The notes under the pieces are model-generated. The model was given only the letters and a program-made list of their open reading frames with translations, did no database searches and was not told where the DNA came from. A stretch of 64,000 bases of DNA, from NCBI RefSeq assembly GCF_000518805.1, contig NZ_KI912497.1, forward strand, positions 12,396-76,395, given 5' to 3'. A program made the position numbers and the translations under genes. Below, piece by piece: positions 9,503 through 18,292 of this stretch. Numbering within the stretch: position 1 is the stretch's first letter; the number at the start of each line of letters is the position of its first letter. Source of the DNA: Shewanella waksmanii ATCC BAA-643. GTDB lineage: Bacteria > Pseudomonadota > Gammaproteobacteria > Enterobacterales > Shewanellaceae.

Positions 9503-9530
9503 AATGGCAAGCTTCAAGCTTGCCATTTTT
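9503..9530 (+). terminator. Intrinsic terminator of the dehydrogenase gene
   Basis: A perfect inverted repeat AATGGCAAGCTT / AAGCTTGCCATT with a one-base loop is followed by TTTT on the plus strand. Confidence 0.85.
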
Positions 9531-9663
9531 GATCATAATAAGGCTCAATGGTTGGTGTGGTGACTTATATCGCGTTTGTTTTGCCAACTTGAAACCGATC
9601 ACAACTTTTAATAACACTGCTAATGACTCTAGTTTAAGATCTATAACCGAGAGTTATTAGCAT

Positions 9664-9682
9664 TGAGAATCGTTTTCATTTA
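9664..9682. promoter_or_regulatory. Putative Fur box upstream of bfd
   Basis: TGAGAATCGTTTTCATTTA matches much of the 19-bp Fur consensus (GATAATGATAATCATTATC). It lies 34 nt before the bfd start codon. Iron-regulated bfd genes are well known, so iron repression is the expected control; binding itself is an inference. Confidence 0.75.
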
Positions 9683-9716
9683 TACTTACAGCATCGAAAT
9701 CAAGAGAGTGTTTAAG

Positions 9717-9908
9717 ATGTACGTTTGTCTTTGCCATGCTGTAACAGATACCCAAATTAAAGAAGCCGTTAGTCAAGGTGATATGTCCCTTGCTGATGTA
9801 AAAAAGCGTCTTGGTGTGGGCAGTCAATGTGGTAAATGTACTAAGATGGCGACCCAAGTCATCGCTGCACAACTTGATGTTGAACCTAATTACTATGAAG
9901 TCGCCTAG
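9717..9908 (+). CDS. bfd: Bacterioferritin-associated ferredoxin
   Basis: A 63-residue [2Fe-2S] protein that reduces bacterioferritin to release stored iron. The four cysteine ligands are visible as MYVCLC at the N-terminus and GVGSQCGKCTKM near residue 40. The family-typical MYVCLCHAVTD start fixes the ATG at 9717; upstream in-frame codons would add sequence that overlaps the Fur box. No bacterioferritin gene is adjacent. Confidence 0.95.
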   Translation: MYVCLCHAVTDTQIKEAVSQGDMSLADVKKRLGVGSQCGKCTKMATQVIAAQLDVEPNYYEVA

Positions 9909-9956
9909 CGCAAACAGTATTCTACGCTGAGTTAATATTGCACTTGTGACTCATAT

Positions 9957-9983
9957 AAAAAAGCTGCCTAGGCAGCTTTTTTT
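9957..9983. terminator. Bidirectional terminator between bfd and parC
   Basis: AAAAAGCTGCC / GGCAGCTTTTTTT is a symmetrical hairpin with A and T tracts on either side. It can end both bfd (plus) and parC (minus). Confidence 0.88.
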
Positions 9984-9998
9984 GTGGGTCAATAATAC

Positions 9999-12266
9999 CT
10001 ATATACTTGGCTCGCCTTCACCCAGCTCAACACTATCAACTCGCTGTAACCCGCGTGGTAACTTAGCACCACGACGACCACGTTCACCGCGATAATGCTC
10101 TAAATCACTAGGCTTAAGGGTTAACTTACGTTTACCCGCCCACAGTGTCACTGCGGTATCTTCTGGCACGACGTGTAGATGGATCAATAATTCTTCACGA
10201 CTTTTGGCTCTGTCGCTTGGAATACCAATAATCTTATTACCTTTACCTTTGGCCAATTGCGGCAAAGCGTCCATAGAGAACAGTAGCATCCGCCCTTCAT
10301 TGGTGATCGCTAAGATAGACTCATTACGAGACTTATCAACACGCTGCGGAGATAAAACCTTAGCATTAGCTGGTAAACTTAATAATGCTTTACCCGCCTT
10401 ATTGCGCGACACCATATCTTTATAGGCGCCGACAAAACCATAGCCAGCATCTGATGCAAGTAGGAAGTATTGCTGCTCATCACCTATCACCACATGAGAG
10501 ATAGTCTCTCCCGGTGACAAATTAAAGCGAGTGGTGATGGGCTCACCTTGGCTGCGAGCAGAGGGTAATGTATGTGTATCGGTGGCAAAGGCACGGCCAG
10601 TAGTACCAATAAAGACGCTGGCATTATTACTTCTACCCGCTGCCGCACAAAGGAAGCTATCGCCCGCTTTATAGGACAGGGCACTAGGATCAATATCGTG
10701 GCCCTTCGCACAACGTACCCAGCCTTTTTCAGATAAAACCACCGTGACGGCTTCAGCTGGAACCAATTCTTGTTCTGTCAGCGCCTTAGCTTCGCTACGC
10801 TCAATCAAAGGTGAACGGCGATCATCACCATAGGTTTCGCCATCTTGTTTGAGTTCTTTCTTGATTAACGTCTTCATGCGTCGCTCAGAGCTTAATAGCA
10901 GCTGTAACTTATCACGCTCTTCTTCAAGCTCGCTCTGTTCGGCTTTAATCTTAAACTCTTCTAGCTTGGCAAGGTGACGCAACTTAAGATCTAAAATCGC
11001 GTTTGCTTGTAACTCGGTTAAAGAGAAACGAGCCATCAACTCAGCTTTAGGATCTTCTTCGTTACGAATGATCTCAATCACTTCATCGATGTTTAAGAAT
11101 GCAATCATCAATGCATCAAGAATATGCAAACGCGCGAGCACTTTATCTAAGCGGAACTCGAGCCTTCTGCGTACGGTTGTCATACGGAAGGTTAGCCACT
11201 CAGTGAGTAACTGCTTCAAACCTTTGACCTGTGGGCGGCCATTAAGACCGAGCACATTGAGATTGACTCTGAAATTCTTCTCTAAATCTGTGGTAGCAAA
11301 TAAGTGGGTCATCAGCTGATCAATATCAACTCGGTTCGAACGCGGTACAACAACGATACGCACAGGACTTTCATGATCAGACTCATCACGCAAATCCGCC
11401 ACCATTGGGAGCTTCTTAGCCTGCATCTGTGTGGCTATTTGCTCAAGAATTTTACCGCCGCTAGCCTGATGCGGTAATGCGGTGATCACCACTTCACCAT
11501 TATCGTTATGGTAAACCGCACGCATTTTGATTGAGCCACGACCGGTATCATAAATCTTGGCAATATCTTTAGCCGGAGTAATAATTTCGGCGGCGGTTGG
11601 ATAATCGGGTCCCGGAACAAACTCCATCAGCCGAGCTAAATCAGCTTTAGGGTTATCCAATAACTCGACACAAGCACTGACCAATTCACGAGCATTGTGG
11701 GGTGGAACATCGGTGGCCATCCCCACCGCAATACCGGTAATACCGTTGAGTAAGATATGCGGCAGTCTTGCAGGTAACACCAATGGCTCTTTCATAGTGC
11801 CATCAAAGTTAACTCCCCAATCGACGGTACCTTGGCCTAGCTCGGTAAGCAGAACTTCTGAAAATTTAGATAATCGCGCCTCGGTATAACGCATCGCAGC
11901 GAATGATTTAGGATCATCGGGTGCACCCCAGTTACCTTGGCCATCAACAAGCGGATACCGGTAAGAGAACGGCTGCGCCATCAATACCATGGCTTCATAA
12001 CATGCACTATCACCATGGGGATGATACTTACCCAATACATCACCAACAGTACGCGCAGATTTCTTATGTTTAGATTGTGCGGATAAGCCTAACTCACTCA
12101 TCGCATAGACAATACGGCGCTGAACAGGTTTCAAACCATCACCAATATGCGGCAAGGCTCGGTCCATAATGACGTACATTGAGTAATTTAAGTATGCATT
12201 CTCAGTAAAGCGTCGCAGGGGCATTTGCTCAACCCCATCTAAGCTTAGATCTATCGCATCACTCAT
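9999..12266 (-). CDS. parC: DNA topoisomerase IV subunit A
   Basis: The 755-residue breakage-reunion subunit that decatenates daughter chromosomes with ParE. The quinolone-resistance region reads GKYHPHGDSACYEAMV, so the usual resistance positions carry the wild-type Ser and Glu. The catalytic Tyr lies in AAMRYTEARLS. The C-terminal half forms the family's beta-pinwheel repeats. The start MSDAIDLSLDGVEQMPLRRF is family-typical. It is downstream of a sugar-dehydrogenase-like gene and parE on the same strand. Confidence 0.98.
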   Translation of the reverse strand: MSDAIDLSLDGVEQMPLRRFTENAYLNYSMYVIMDRALPHIGDGLKPVQRRIVYAMSELGLSAQSKHKKSARTVGDVLGKYHPHGDSACYEAMVLMAQPFSYRYPLVDGQGNWGAPDDPKSFAAMRYTEARLSKFSEVLLTELGQGTVDWGVNFDGTMKEPLVLPARLPHILLNGITGIAVGMATDVPPHNARELVSACVELLDNPKADLARLMEFVPGPDYPTAAEIITPAKDIAKIYDTGRGSIKMRAVYHNDNGEVVITALPHQASGGKILEQIATQMQAKKLPMVADLRDESDHESPVRIVVVPRSNRVDIDQLMTHLFATTDLEKNFRVNLNVLGLNGRPQVKGLKQLLTEWLTFRMTTVRRRLEFRLDKVLARLHILDALMIAFLNIDEVIEIIRNEEDPKAELMARFSLTELQANAILDLKLRHLAKLEEFKIKAEQSELEEERDKLQLLLSSERRMKTLIKKELKQDGETYGDDRRSPLIERSEAKALTEQELVPAEAVTVVLSEKGWVRCAKGHDIDPSALSYKAGDSFLCAAAGRSNNASVFIGTTGRAFATDTHTLPSARSQGEPITTRFNLSPGETISHVVIGDEQQYFLLASDAGYGFVGAYKDMVSRNKAGKALLSLPANAKVLSPQRVDKSRNESILAITNEGRMLLFSMDALPQLAKGKGNKIIGIPSDRAKSREELLIHLHVVPEDTAVTLWAGKRKLTLKPSDLEHYRGERGRRGAKLPRGLQRVDSVELGEGEPSI

Positions 12267-12280
12267 TGATTAATATCCTG

Positions 12281-13429
12281 TTAGTTAGCCGTATCAGGCT
12301 CGGTGTTTTGATTATTTTTATAATAAAGGCGATAAATATTGCCTTTTAGGTCATCGGAAATATACATCGCCCCATCCGGCGCGGTGACCAAAGAGTGCGG
12401 TCTTGCTACCGGAAACTCTCCATCAAGAAAACTGACCACGGTACTGCGCTTAACCACTTCGTTATCTTCAATTGTTAACATCACAATTTGATAGCCAATT
12501 TTACTGGAGCGATTCCAAGAACCGTTTTCAGCAACAAACATCTGCTGATGATATTTCTGTGGAAATTGTTCACCACGATAAAAGTGCATACCCATTGGCG
12601 CGACATGGGCGGGTAATTCATATTTTGGTAAGGTTATCTTGAGATTTTCTGGGCGCTCATAAGCCGGCTCTTCTACCGTAGAGGCATGCAAATACGGAAA
12701 GCCAAAATGGGCCCCCGTTTGCTCTACTCGATTGATTTCATCCGGTGGAATTCTATCTCCCATCCAATCTCGACCTAAATCGGCAAACCACAAGGCATTG
12801 TCTGCTGGTGCCCAATCAAAACCAATTGCTCGTCTAATTCCGGTCGCAACTTGTTCGGTTTCACCGGTCTCAATATCAATAGCAATAATACTGGCAAACG
12901 GCGCTTGTGCTTCACACACATTACACGGCGCGCCTATTGATACATAAAGGCGACCATCGGGGCCAAAATGCATGGCTCTGCGGCTATTGTTTGTTTGCTC
13001 AGGTAAGCGGTCATACACCTCTTTGCCTCGGCCTGGTCGACGCAAGCGGTTTTCAATATCAACATAACGCAAAATGCGATCTTCTACCGCGACATACAGA
13101 TCGCCATCTCGAAAGGCTATGGCCTCGGGATTGTCTAGGTTTTTGGCAATCACATAGCGCTTATCGACTCGGCCATCGGCATTATTATCCACTAATGCGG
13201 TGACGGTGCCTTTTTTATAAGAGCCAACAAATAAAGTGCCCTTGTCACCAATAGCCAGCTGCTTAGCGTCTCCAACCTCTGAGGCATATAGAGTCAGGCC
13301 AAATCCTTTGGTCACGGTAATCATCATCGGCTGACCTTTGGCCCAAACAGCTGAGGGTAAGCTCAACACTATGCCAAGGATCAGTAACCAACCGCTTCTA
13401 CAATATGTGGTAATCAATTTATACATCAT
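12281..13429 (-). CDS. PQQ-dependent sugar dehydrogenase-like exported protein
   Basis: A 382-residue predicted periplasmic beta-propeller with a signal peptide ending LSLPSAVWA. The sequence is typical of the L-sorbosone dehydrogenase/soluble glucose dehydrogenase group: repeated propeller blades such as FVGSYKKGTVTALVD, LYVAVEDRILRY and MHFGPDGRLYVSIG, then APDGAMYISDD near the end. Whether it binds PQQ or oxidises a sugar is not shown. It sits between parE and parC, 14 nt before parC, so the two are probably co-transcribed. Confidence 0.82.
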   Translation of the reverse strand: MMYKLITTYCRSGWLLILGIVLSLPSAVWAKGQPMMITVTKGFGLTLYASEVGDAKQLAIGDKGTLFVGSYKKGTVTALVDNNADGRVDKRYVIAKNLDNPEAIAFRDGDLYVAVEDRILRYVDIENRLRRPGRGKEVYDRLPEQTNNSRRAMHFGPDGRLYVSIGAPCNVCEAQAPFASIIAIDIETGETEQVATGIRRAIGFDWAPADNALWFADLGRDWMGDRIPPDEINRVEQTGAHFGFPYLHASTVEEPAYERPENLKITLPKYELPAHVAPMGMHFYRGEQFPQKYHQQMFVAENGSWNRSSKIGYQIVMLTIEDNEVVKRSTVVSFLDGEFPVARPHSLVTAPDGAMYISDDLKGNIYRLYYKNNQNTEPDTAN

Positions 13430-13454
13430 TTAATACAGCTCAAATGCAGTCATA

Positions 13455-15341
13455 CTACAGTTGTGCTAAGTCACCCTTCTCTTCTAACCAGACTTTCCTG
13501 TCACTTGAACGCTTCTTCGCTAACAACATATCCATTAGCGCCAACGTATCTTCGGCGTCGTCCACGGTAAGTTGTACCAATCGACGAGTGTTGGGATCCA
13601 TCGTGGTTTCACGCAGCTGCAACGGGTTCATCTCACCCAAGCCTTTAAAGCGCGTAACCTGAATCTTACCTTTCTTTTTCTCTGCTGCAATGCGGTCTAA
13701 AATCCCCTGCTTTTCAGGCTCATCTAGCGCATAAAACACTTCTTTTCCAATATCGATTCTAAACAGTGGCGGCATCGCAATATAAATATGGCCACTTTCG
13801 ACCAGCACCTTATAATGCTTCATAAATAGCGCACACAATAAAGTAGCAATGTGTAGTCCATCAGAATCGGCATCCGCTAATATACAGATTTTGCCATATC
13901 TTAGCTCTGAAATATCTTCACTATCTGGATCACAGCCAATGGCAACGGAAATATCATGAACTTCTTGTGAAGCTAATACTTGTGATGCATCGACCTCCCA
14001 AGTATTCAAAATCTTGCCTCGCAGCGGCATGATGGCCTGAAACTCACGATCGCGAGCTTGTTTAGCACTACCACCTGCTGAGTCACCCTCCACTAAAAAT
14101 AACTCACCGCGCATCGGGTCTTGACCGCTACAGTCGGTTAACTTACCCGGTAGAGCTGGGCCAGAAGTCACCTTCTTTCTAGCAACTTTTTTCGCTGCTC
14201 GTAGGCGTTTCTGGGCATTATTAATGCACATGTCCGCCAACAACTCAGCTTGATCGGTATGAGTATTTAGCCATAAGCTGAAGGCGTCACGCACAATCCC
14301 CGATACAAAGGCGGCACTTTGTCGACTAGATAGCTTTTCTTTGGTTTGTCCGGCAAACTGCGGGTCTTGCATTTTAATTGATAAGATAAAGCTACTGCGA
14401 TCCCAAATATCTTCAGGGGTCAGTTTAATCCCACGAGGGATCAAATTGCGAAACTCACAAAACTCACGCATAGATTCAAGCAAACCTTGGCGGAAGCCAT
14501 TCACATGGGTACCACCCAATGGCGTGGGAATTAAATTCACATAGCTTTCATTGAGATAGTCACCACCTTCGGGTAACCAAGTGATCGCCCAATCTACCGC
14601 TTCTTCATTACCCTTCAAGCTGCCAATAAACGGCTCTTGTGGCAGCATAACCGCACCGTTAACCGATGCTTTGAGATAATCAGTTAGGCCACTTTCATAA
14701 AACCATTCTTGTACTTCACCGGTTTGTTTATTATTAAACTTAATTTTTAATCCGGGACACAGTACGGCTTTGGCGCGCAGTAAATACACCAACTTAGGGA
14801 TAGAAAAGTTAGCAGAGTCGAAATAGCTTGGCGTTGGCCAAAAGTGCACTCGGGTCCCGGTATTACGTCGACCGCAGGTCCCCGTTACAGTCAGATCTTC
14901 TACCTTATCGCCGTCAGCAAAAGCCATTTCATAGACTTCACCGCCACGCCTAACACTAATTTCTACTCGGCTAGATAAGGCGTTAACAACTGAAATCCCA
15001 ACGCCGTGCAAACCACCTGAGAACTGATAATTTTGATTAGAAAATTTGCCGCCGGCATGTAACTTGGTCAAGATAAGCTCGACCCCCGGAATCCCCTCTT
15101 CAGGGTGAATATCCACCGGCATACCACGACCATCATCGGTCACTTCCAATGAATTATCTTTGTGTAGCACAACTTCGATTTTTGTGGCGTGACCCGCCAG
15201 CGCTTCATCAACACTGTTATCGATAACCTCTTGACCCAAATGGTTTGGACGACTGGTATCGGTATACATGCCAGGTCGACGTTTAACAGGGTCAAGTCCA
15301 TTTAGAACTTCAATTGCATCAGAGGTATATTGGTTTGTCAT
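13455..15341 (-). CDS. parE: DNA topoisomerase IV subunit B
   Basis: The 628-residue ATPase subunit of topoisomerase IV. The GHKL ATP site is visible as EVIDNSVDEALAG near residue 38, DDGRGMPVD near 72 and GGLHGVGISVVNAL near 110. The TOPRIM domain has LVEGDSAGGSA and DADSDGLHI. I place the start at the ATG at 15341 (MTNQYTSDAIEVLNGL), as in E. coli ParE, rather than an in-frame GTG three codons upstream. It opens the parE-sorbosone-dehydrogenase-parC group. Confidence 0.98.
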   Translation of the reverse strand: MTNQYTSDAIEVLNGLDPVKRRPGMYTDTSRPNHLGQEVIDNSVDEALAGHATKIEVVLHKDNSLEVTDDGRGMPVDIHPEEGIPGVELILTKLHAGGKFSNQNYQFSGGLHGVGISVVNALSSRVEISVRRGGEVYEMAFADGDKVEDLTVTGTCGRRNTGTRVHFWPTPSYFDSANFSIPKLVYLLRAKAVLCPGLKIKFNNKQTGEVQEWFYESGLTDYLKASVNGAVMLPQEPFIGSLKGNEEAVDWAITWLPEGGDYLNESYVNLIPTPLGGTHVNGFRQGLLESMREFCEFRNLIPRGIKLTPEDIWDRSSFILSIKMQDPQFAGQTKEKLSSRQSAAFVSGIVRDAFSLWLNTHTDQAELLADMCINNAQKRLRAAKKVARKKVTSGPALPGKLTDCSGQDPMRGELFLVEGDSAGGSAKQARDREFQAIMPLRGKILNTWEVDASQVLASQEVHDISVAIGCDPDSEDISELRYGKICILADADSDGLHIATLLCALFMKHYKVLVESGHIYIAMPPLFRIDIGKEVFYALDEPEKQGILDRIAAEKKKGKIQVTRFKGLGEMNPLQLRETTMDPNTRRLVQLTVDDAEDTLALMDMLLAKKRSSDRKVWLEEKGDLAQL

Positions 15342-15389
15342 AGCACACACAATTTATAGTTATTCAGGCCATGTTGCGGCCCTACATGT

Positions 15390-15968
15390 CTATTTGTCAA
15401 GAAACAAGAAATCACAAATTTCCGCCATTTTATCAGAATATCCGACAAAACTGTGGTCTCCGCCAGATTCAAGGATTAATTTACAACAATGGTATTTATG
15501 CACGGCCTGGCGATAGTCCAACACTTCATCGCCACTTTGTAGTAATACAAAAAAGCGGTCAGGATGGAGGATAACTTCTGTATTAAATTCGGCGACTTGC
15601 TGTTTATGTATCGGTAATACTTGATAATGCTCATCGGTGTAAGGGTTATATTGCGGGCCGATAAATTCATCAAACAGCTCAAAAGGTTTTACTGCGGGAT
15701 TAACTAACACCGCACGTCCACCATATTTTTCAGCCAAATAACTGGCAAAGTAACCGCCCAATGACGAACCAATAAACCGCAGCGGCTGCCCGTTTTGCAA
15801 TGCTTTTTCTACCAGCTCGATGAGTAACATCATCGCAGAGTGTGGGCAAGATGGAAGCTGTGGCTGTTCAAAATGAACATCAGGAAAATGAGTTTGAATA
15901 TACTGCGCGCTAATCACGCCCTTATCTGACAATGGCGAACTGTTAAAGCCATGGATGTAAAGCAGCAT
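15390..15968 (-). CDS. yqiA: YqiA-family esterase
   Basis: A 192-residue alpha/beta hydrolase. It begins with the oxyanion-side motif MLLYIHGFNSSP, carries the nucleophile elbow GSSLGG near residue 68, an acidic residue in LLQSGDEVLDY, and the catalytic His in GGDHSF. The family (YqiA) has esterase activity on short acyl esters in vitro; its natural substrate is unknown. It lies immediately upstream of parE, as in E. coli. Confidence 0.93.
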   Translation of the reverse strand: MLLYIHGFNSSPLSDKGVISAQYIQTHFPDVHFEQPQLPSCPHSAMMLLIELVEKALQNGQPLRFIGSSLGGYFASYLAEKYGGRAVLVNPAVKPFELFDEFIGPQYNPYTDEHYQVLPIHKQQVAEFNTEVILHPDRFFVLLQSGDEVLDYRQAVHKYHCCKLILESGGDHSFVGYSDKMAEICDFLFLDK

Positions 15969-16088
15969 ATGTCCTCAGAGATAATCATGGTGGTGCTAAG
16001 CTTAGTCTGCTGGCACCGTTGTTATTATAAACCTCATATAGATGCTAACACTGGCAAGCTATTTAACCAAATAATCCCGCCTACAAGC

Positions 16089-16925
16089 TTAGTAACCACT
16101 GGCCTCGTTGTCAGGTGAGAACTTGTTGCCAGGCACACGATAGACATTCGTTAATATATCGCCATTATCTTTGAGCTCTAACAGTCGATAGCCAGGTTGC
16201 TGTGCATCTAAAGCAAAATAGGATGATTTAGGTTTGAACTGGATACACGTCGACGGTGTTGCCATCAGTTTAATTGCGCCATATGTCCCGTGATGAATCT
16301 CATCCAATTGTTGATGCACATGGCCCCAAAGTAGTCCTTTGACTTGCGGAAACTGACTGACAAAGGCTAAAAACTCATCGCCATTGTCCATACAGTGTTG
16401 ATCTAACCATTTACAGTTAACCAGTATCGGATTGTGATGCATCACAAGCAAAGTATGCTTGTCACTTTCAGCGTTCACTGCATCAGCGATTAAGCTCATT
16501 TCCGCGGCCGACATGTTACCACCCGGCTTACCGCGCACGGTGGAATCCAACATGATGATTTGCCAGTTGCCAGCGATAATACGCTTATTACCAAACACTG
16601 ACTCGCCCTGCATGTTCAAATGCATGATTCTCGGGTCGTCGTGATTACCCGGTAAATAATGACATGGCACGTTCAGCGGTTCGACGGCATTGACAAAATT
16701 ATGGTAGGACTCCGCGGAATAGTCTTGGCTGATATCTCCCGTCGCCAGCATGAGATGAGCAGGATAATCAACGGCTTTGATAGTATTTAGTACGGCATCG
16801 AGACTATGGGCCGTATTGACGCCTAATAGCTGTGCCTCAGGATCAGCAAACAGATGCGGATCCGTGACCTGCACGATTCTCACACTGCCGCATTCAGCGA
16901 TAGGATAAGAGATTGCCTCTTTCAA
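16089..16925 (-). CDS. cpdA: 3',5'-cyclic-AMP phosphodiesterase CpdA
   Basis: A 278-residue class III cAMP phosphodiesterase (calcineurin-like metallophosphoesterase) that lowers cytoplasmic cAMP. The metal-binding blocks are all present: QVTDPHLF near residue 19, ATGDISQDYS near 61, LPGNHDD near 91, MHHNP near 163 and WGHVHQQLD near 202. It lies 12 nt downstream of yqiB, in the nudF-yqiB-cpdA-yqiA arrangement known from E. coli. Confidence 0.95.
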   Translation of the reverse strand: MKEAISYPIAECGSVRIVQVTDPHLFADPEAQLLGVNTAHSLDAVLNTIKAVDYPAHLMLATGDISQDYSAESYHNFVNAVEPLNVPCHYLPGNHDDPRIMHLNMQGESVFGNKRIIAGNWQIIMLDSTVRGKPGGNMSAAEMSLIADAVNAESDKHTLLVMHHNPILVNCKWLDQHCMDNGDEFLAFVSQFPQVKGLLWGHVHQQLDEIHHGTYGAIKLMATPSTCIQFKPKSSYFALDAQQPGYRLLELKDNGDILTNVYRVPGNKFSPDNEASGY

Positions 16926-16937
16926 AACATCAAAACC

Positions 16938-17381
16938 TTAACTGTTAGATTGATAAACAACACGAGGGTGGTTGTCTATCTTTAATAACTCTTCAAGAAA
17001 AGCGTTAACCTGGTACTTTTCATCTCGGTGATACATGCGTACATTTGGATAATCATATACCGGACGCAATCGATAAATCTGTCGACTAGTTAACACTTCT
17101 GCTAATTTAGCATCGTGATAAATGCGAACAGTTACCTTAGGAGTCTCAATAAATTCATTATCAGCCACGCTCCTTGAAAGTTCGATCAACTGAGTATATT
17201 GAGTATTTTCCAATAATCGAACGTCAAGCTGACCAAAGTCGCCGGCTACGCACCAAGCATCCCCAGGCATTACCTCCGCAGGTAACCAAGCTAAAATATT
17301 AAAATAATTACGGCTACACAAAGCAAGAAATCGATTAACATCAACACGATACTTGTCCTTTTTGGCATTAACAGCTTTCAA
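16938..17381 (-). CDS. yqiB: DUF1249 protein YqiB
   Basis: A 147-residue cytoplasmic protein of DUF1249 (YqiB); its function is unknown. The family pattern is visible: YRVDVNRFLALCSRNYFN near the start, a central beta-rich part, and YDYPNVRMYHRDEKYQVN near residue 113. It lies 6 nt after nudF and 12 nt before cpdA, so all are one transcript. Confidence 0.9.
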   Translation of the reverse strand: MKAVNAKKDKYRVDVNRFLALCSRNYFNILAWLPAEVMPGDAWCVAGDFGQLDVRLLENTQYTQLIELSRSVADNEFIETPKVTVRIYHDAKLAEVLTSRQIYRLRPVYDYPNVRMYHRDEKYQVNAFLEELLKIDNHPRVVYQSNS

Positions 17382-17387
17382 ATTTAC

Positions 17388-17993
17388 TCACTTTTTCGCT
17401 AGCGACTGATAATTGAGTTGCAACCATTGTAAACCAATTACGGTCGATGCATTGTTAACCAAGCCACTTTTTACCATGTCAAAAGCCGCTTCACGACTCA
17501 CCACGTGCACTTGAATATCTTCATGCTCTTCGGCTAGACCATGGGTGCCGGATGCTTGGCTCGCATCAACTTCGGCATAATATAAGGAGAACTTCTCACT
17601 GGTGCCACCTGGGCTAGCAAAAAATTCACTGATCAACTGTAAATGACTGCCCGTCAATCCCGACTCTTCCATCAATTCACGCTGCGCAACCTCTTCAGCA
17701 GTCTGTCCTTTGTCAATCATGCCTGCCACAAGTTCAAACAACCAAGGCGTCTGGTTGGCATCAAAAACCGGAATACGTATCTGTTCAATCAGCACGACTT
17801 GGTCGGTATAGGGGTCATAAGCTAGCACGACTACAGCATGGCCACGCTCAAAGACTTCACGACGCACAACATCACTCCAGCCACCATCGAAAAGACGATG
17901 CCGAAAACGATACTCTTCCATGGTAAAAAAACCTTGATAAAGACGCTTGCGCTCAAGCATTTCAACATCTTGGCTGCTAAACTTATTTTGCAT
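17388..17993 (-). CDS. nudF: ADP-ribose pyrophosphatase NudF
   Basis: A 201-residue Nudix hydrolase splitting ADP-ribose into AMP and ribose-5-phosphate. The Nudix box (G-x5-E-x7-REUxEExGU) is intact: GMIDKGQTAEEVAQRELMEE, followed by SGL. The upstream segment VVLIEQIRIPV and the downstream FFASPGGTSEKFSLYYAEV are typical of the ADPRase branch. It heads the nudF-yqiB-cpdA-yqiA operon, divergent from tolC. The ribosome site AGGAGCCAAGCT precedes the ATG. Confidence 0.95.
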   Translation of the reverse strand: MQNKFSSQDVEMLERKRLYQGFFTMEEYRFRHRLFDGGWSDVVRREVFERGHAVVVLAYDPYTDQVVLIEQIRIPVFDANQTPWLFELVAGMIDKGQTAEEVAQRELMEESGLTGSHLQLISEFFASPGGTSEKFSLYYAEVDASQASGTHGLAEEHEDIQVHVVSREAAFDMVKSGLVNNASTVIGLQWLQLNYQSLAKK

Positions 17994-18114
17994 AGCTTGG
18001 CTCCTAAACTCAATTTGGCTGCTACTTTACACTGAAACTGGTTGAATACCGCAGATTCAGCTAAGTTATTTGAAAAAAAGCAGACATAAAGTCAAAAACT
18101 GTTACACTTCGGAG

Positions 18115-18144
18115 TTGACTTAAAATTGGTTAATTTCTTAATAT
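18115..18144 (+). promoter_or_regulatory. Putative sigma-70 promoter of tolC
   Basis: TTGACT (-35) and TAATAT (-10) are separated by 18 bp in the divergent nudF-tolC spacer. They are followed by an ~140-nt leader containing a near-perfect repeat of 'tcgggaagcg' at 18168-18188. Promoter activity is inferred from the match only. Confidence 0.55.
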
Positions 18145-18252
18145 CTTAACTCAATAAGTTTAGATGTATCGGGAAGCGTCGGGAAGCGCAAACCGCTTGG
18201 CCTACAAAAGGAAGCAAGGCGAAGCATCACTTAACTCAATTAAGTATATTGC

Positions 18253-18268
18253 TCCTCCAATAGGAGGA
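18253..18268 (+). promoter_or_regulatory. Hairpin covering the Shine-Dalgarno of a leader ORF
   Basis: TCCTCC-AATA-GGAGGA is a perfect 6-bp stem with a 4-nt loop. The 3' arm is the Shine-Dalgarno of the six-codon ORF at 18272. If it folds in the mRNA, it would hide that ribosome site. Confidence 0.5.
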
Positions 18269-18271
18269 TTT

Positions 18272-18292
18272 ATGTCTAAGAAGGACAGCTAA
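18272..18292 (+). CDS. Putative six-residue leader peptide overlapping tolC
   Basis: ATG TCT AAG AAG GAC AGC TAA (MSKKDS) has a consensus AGGAGG ribosome site 4 nt upstream. Its stop codon shares one base with the tolC start (TAATG), the classic arrangement for translational coupling. tolC has its own AAGGA site inside this mini-ORF. The peptide is too short to identify by composition, so the case rests on ribosome site, hairpin and overlap. Confidence 0.4.
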   Translation: MSKKDS

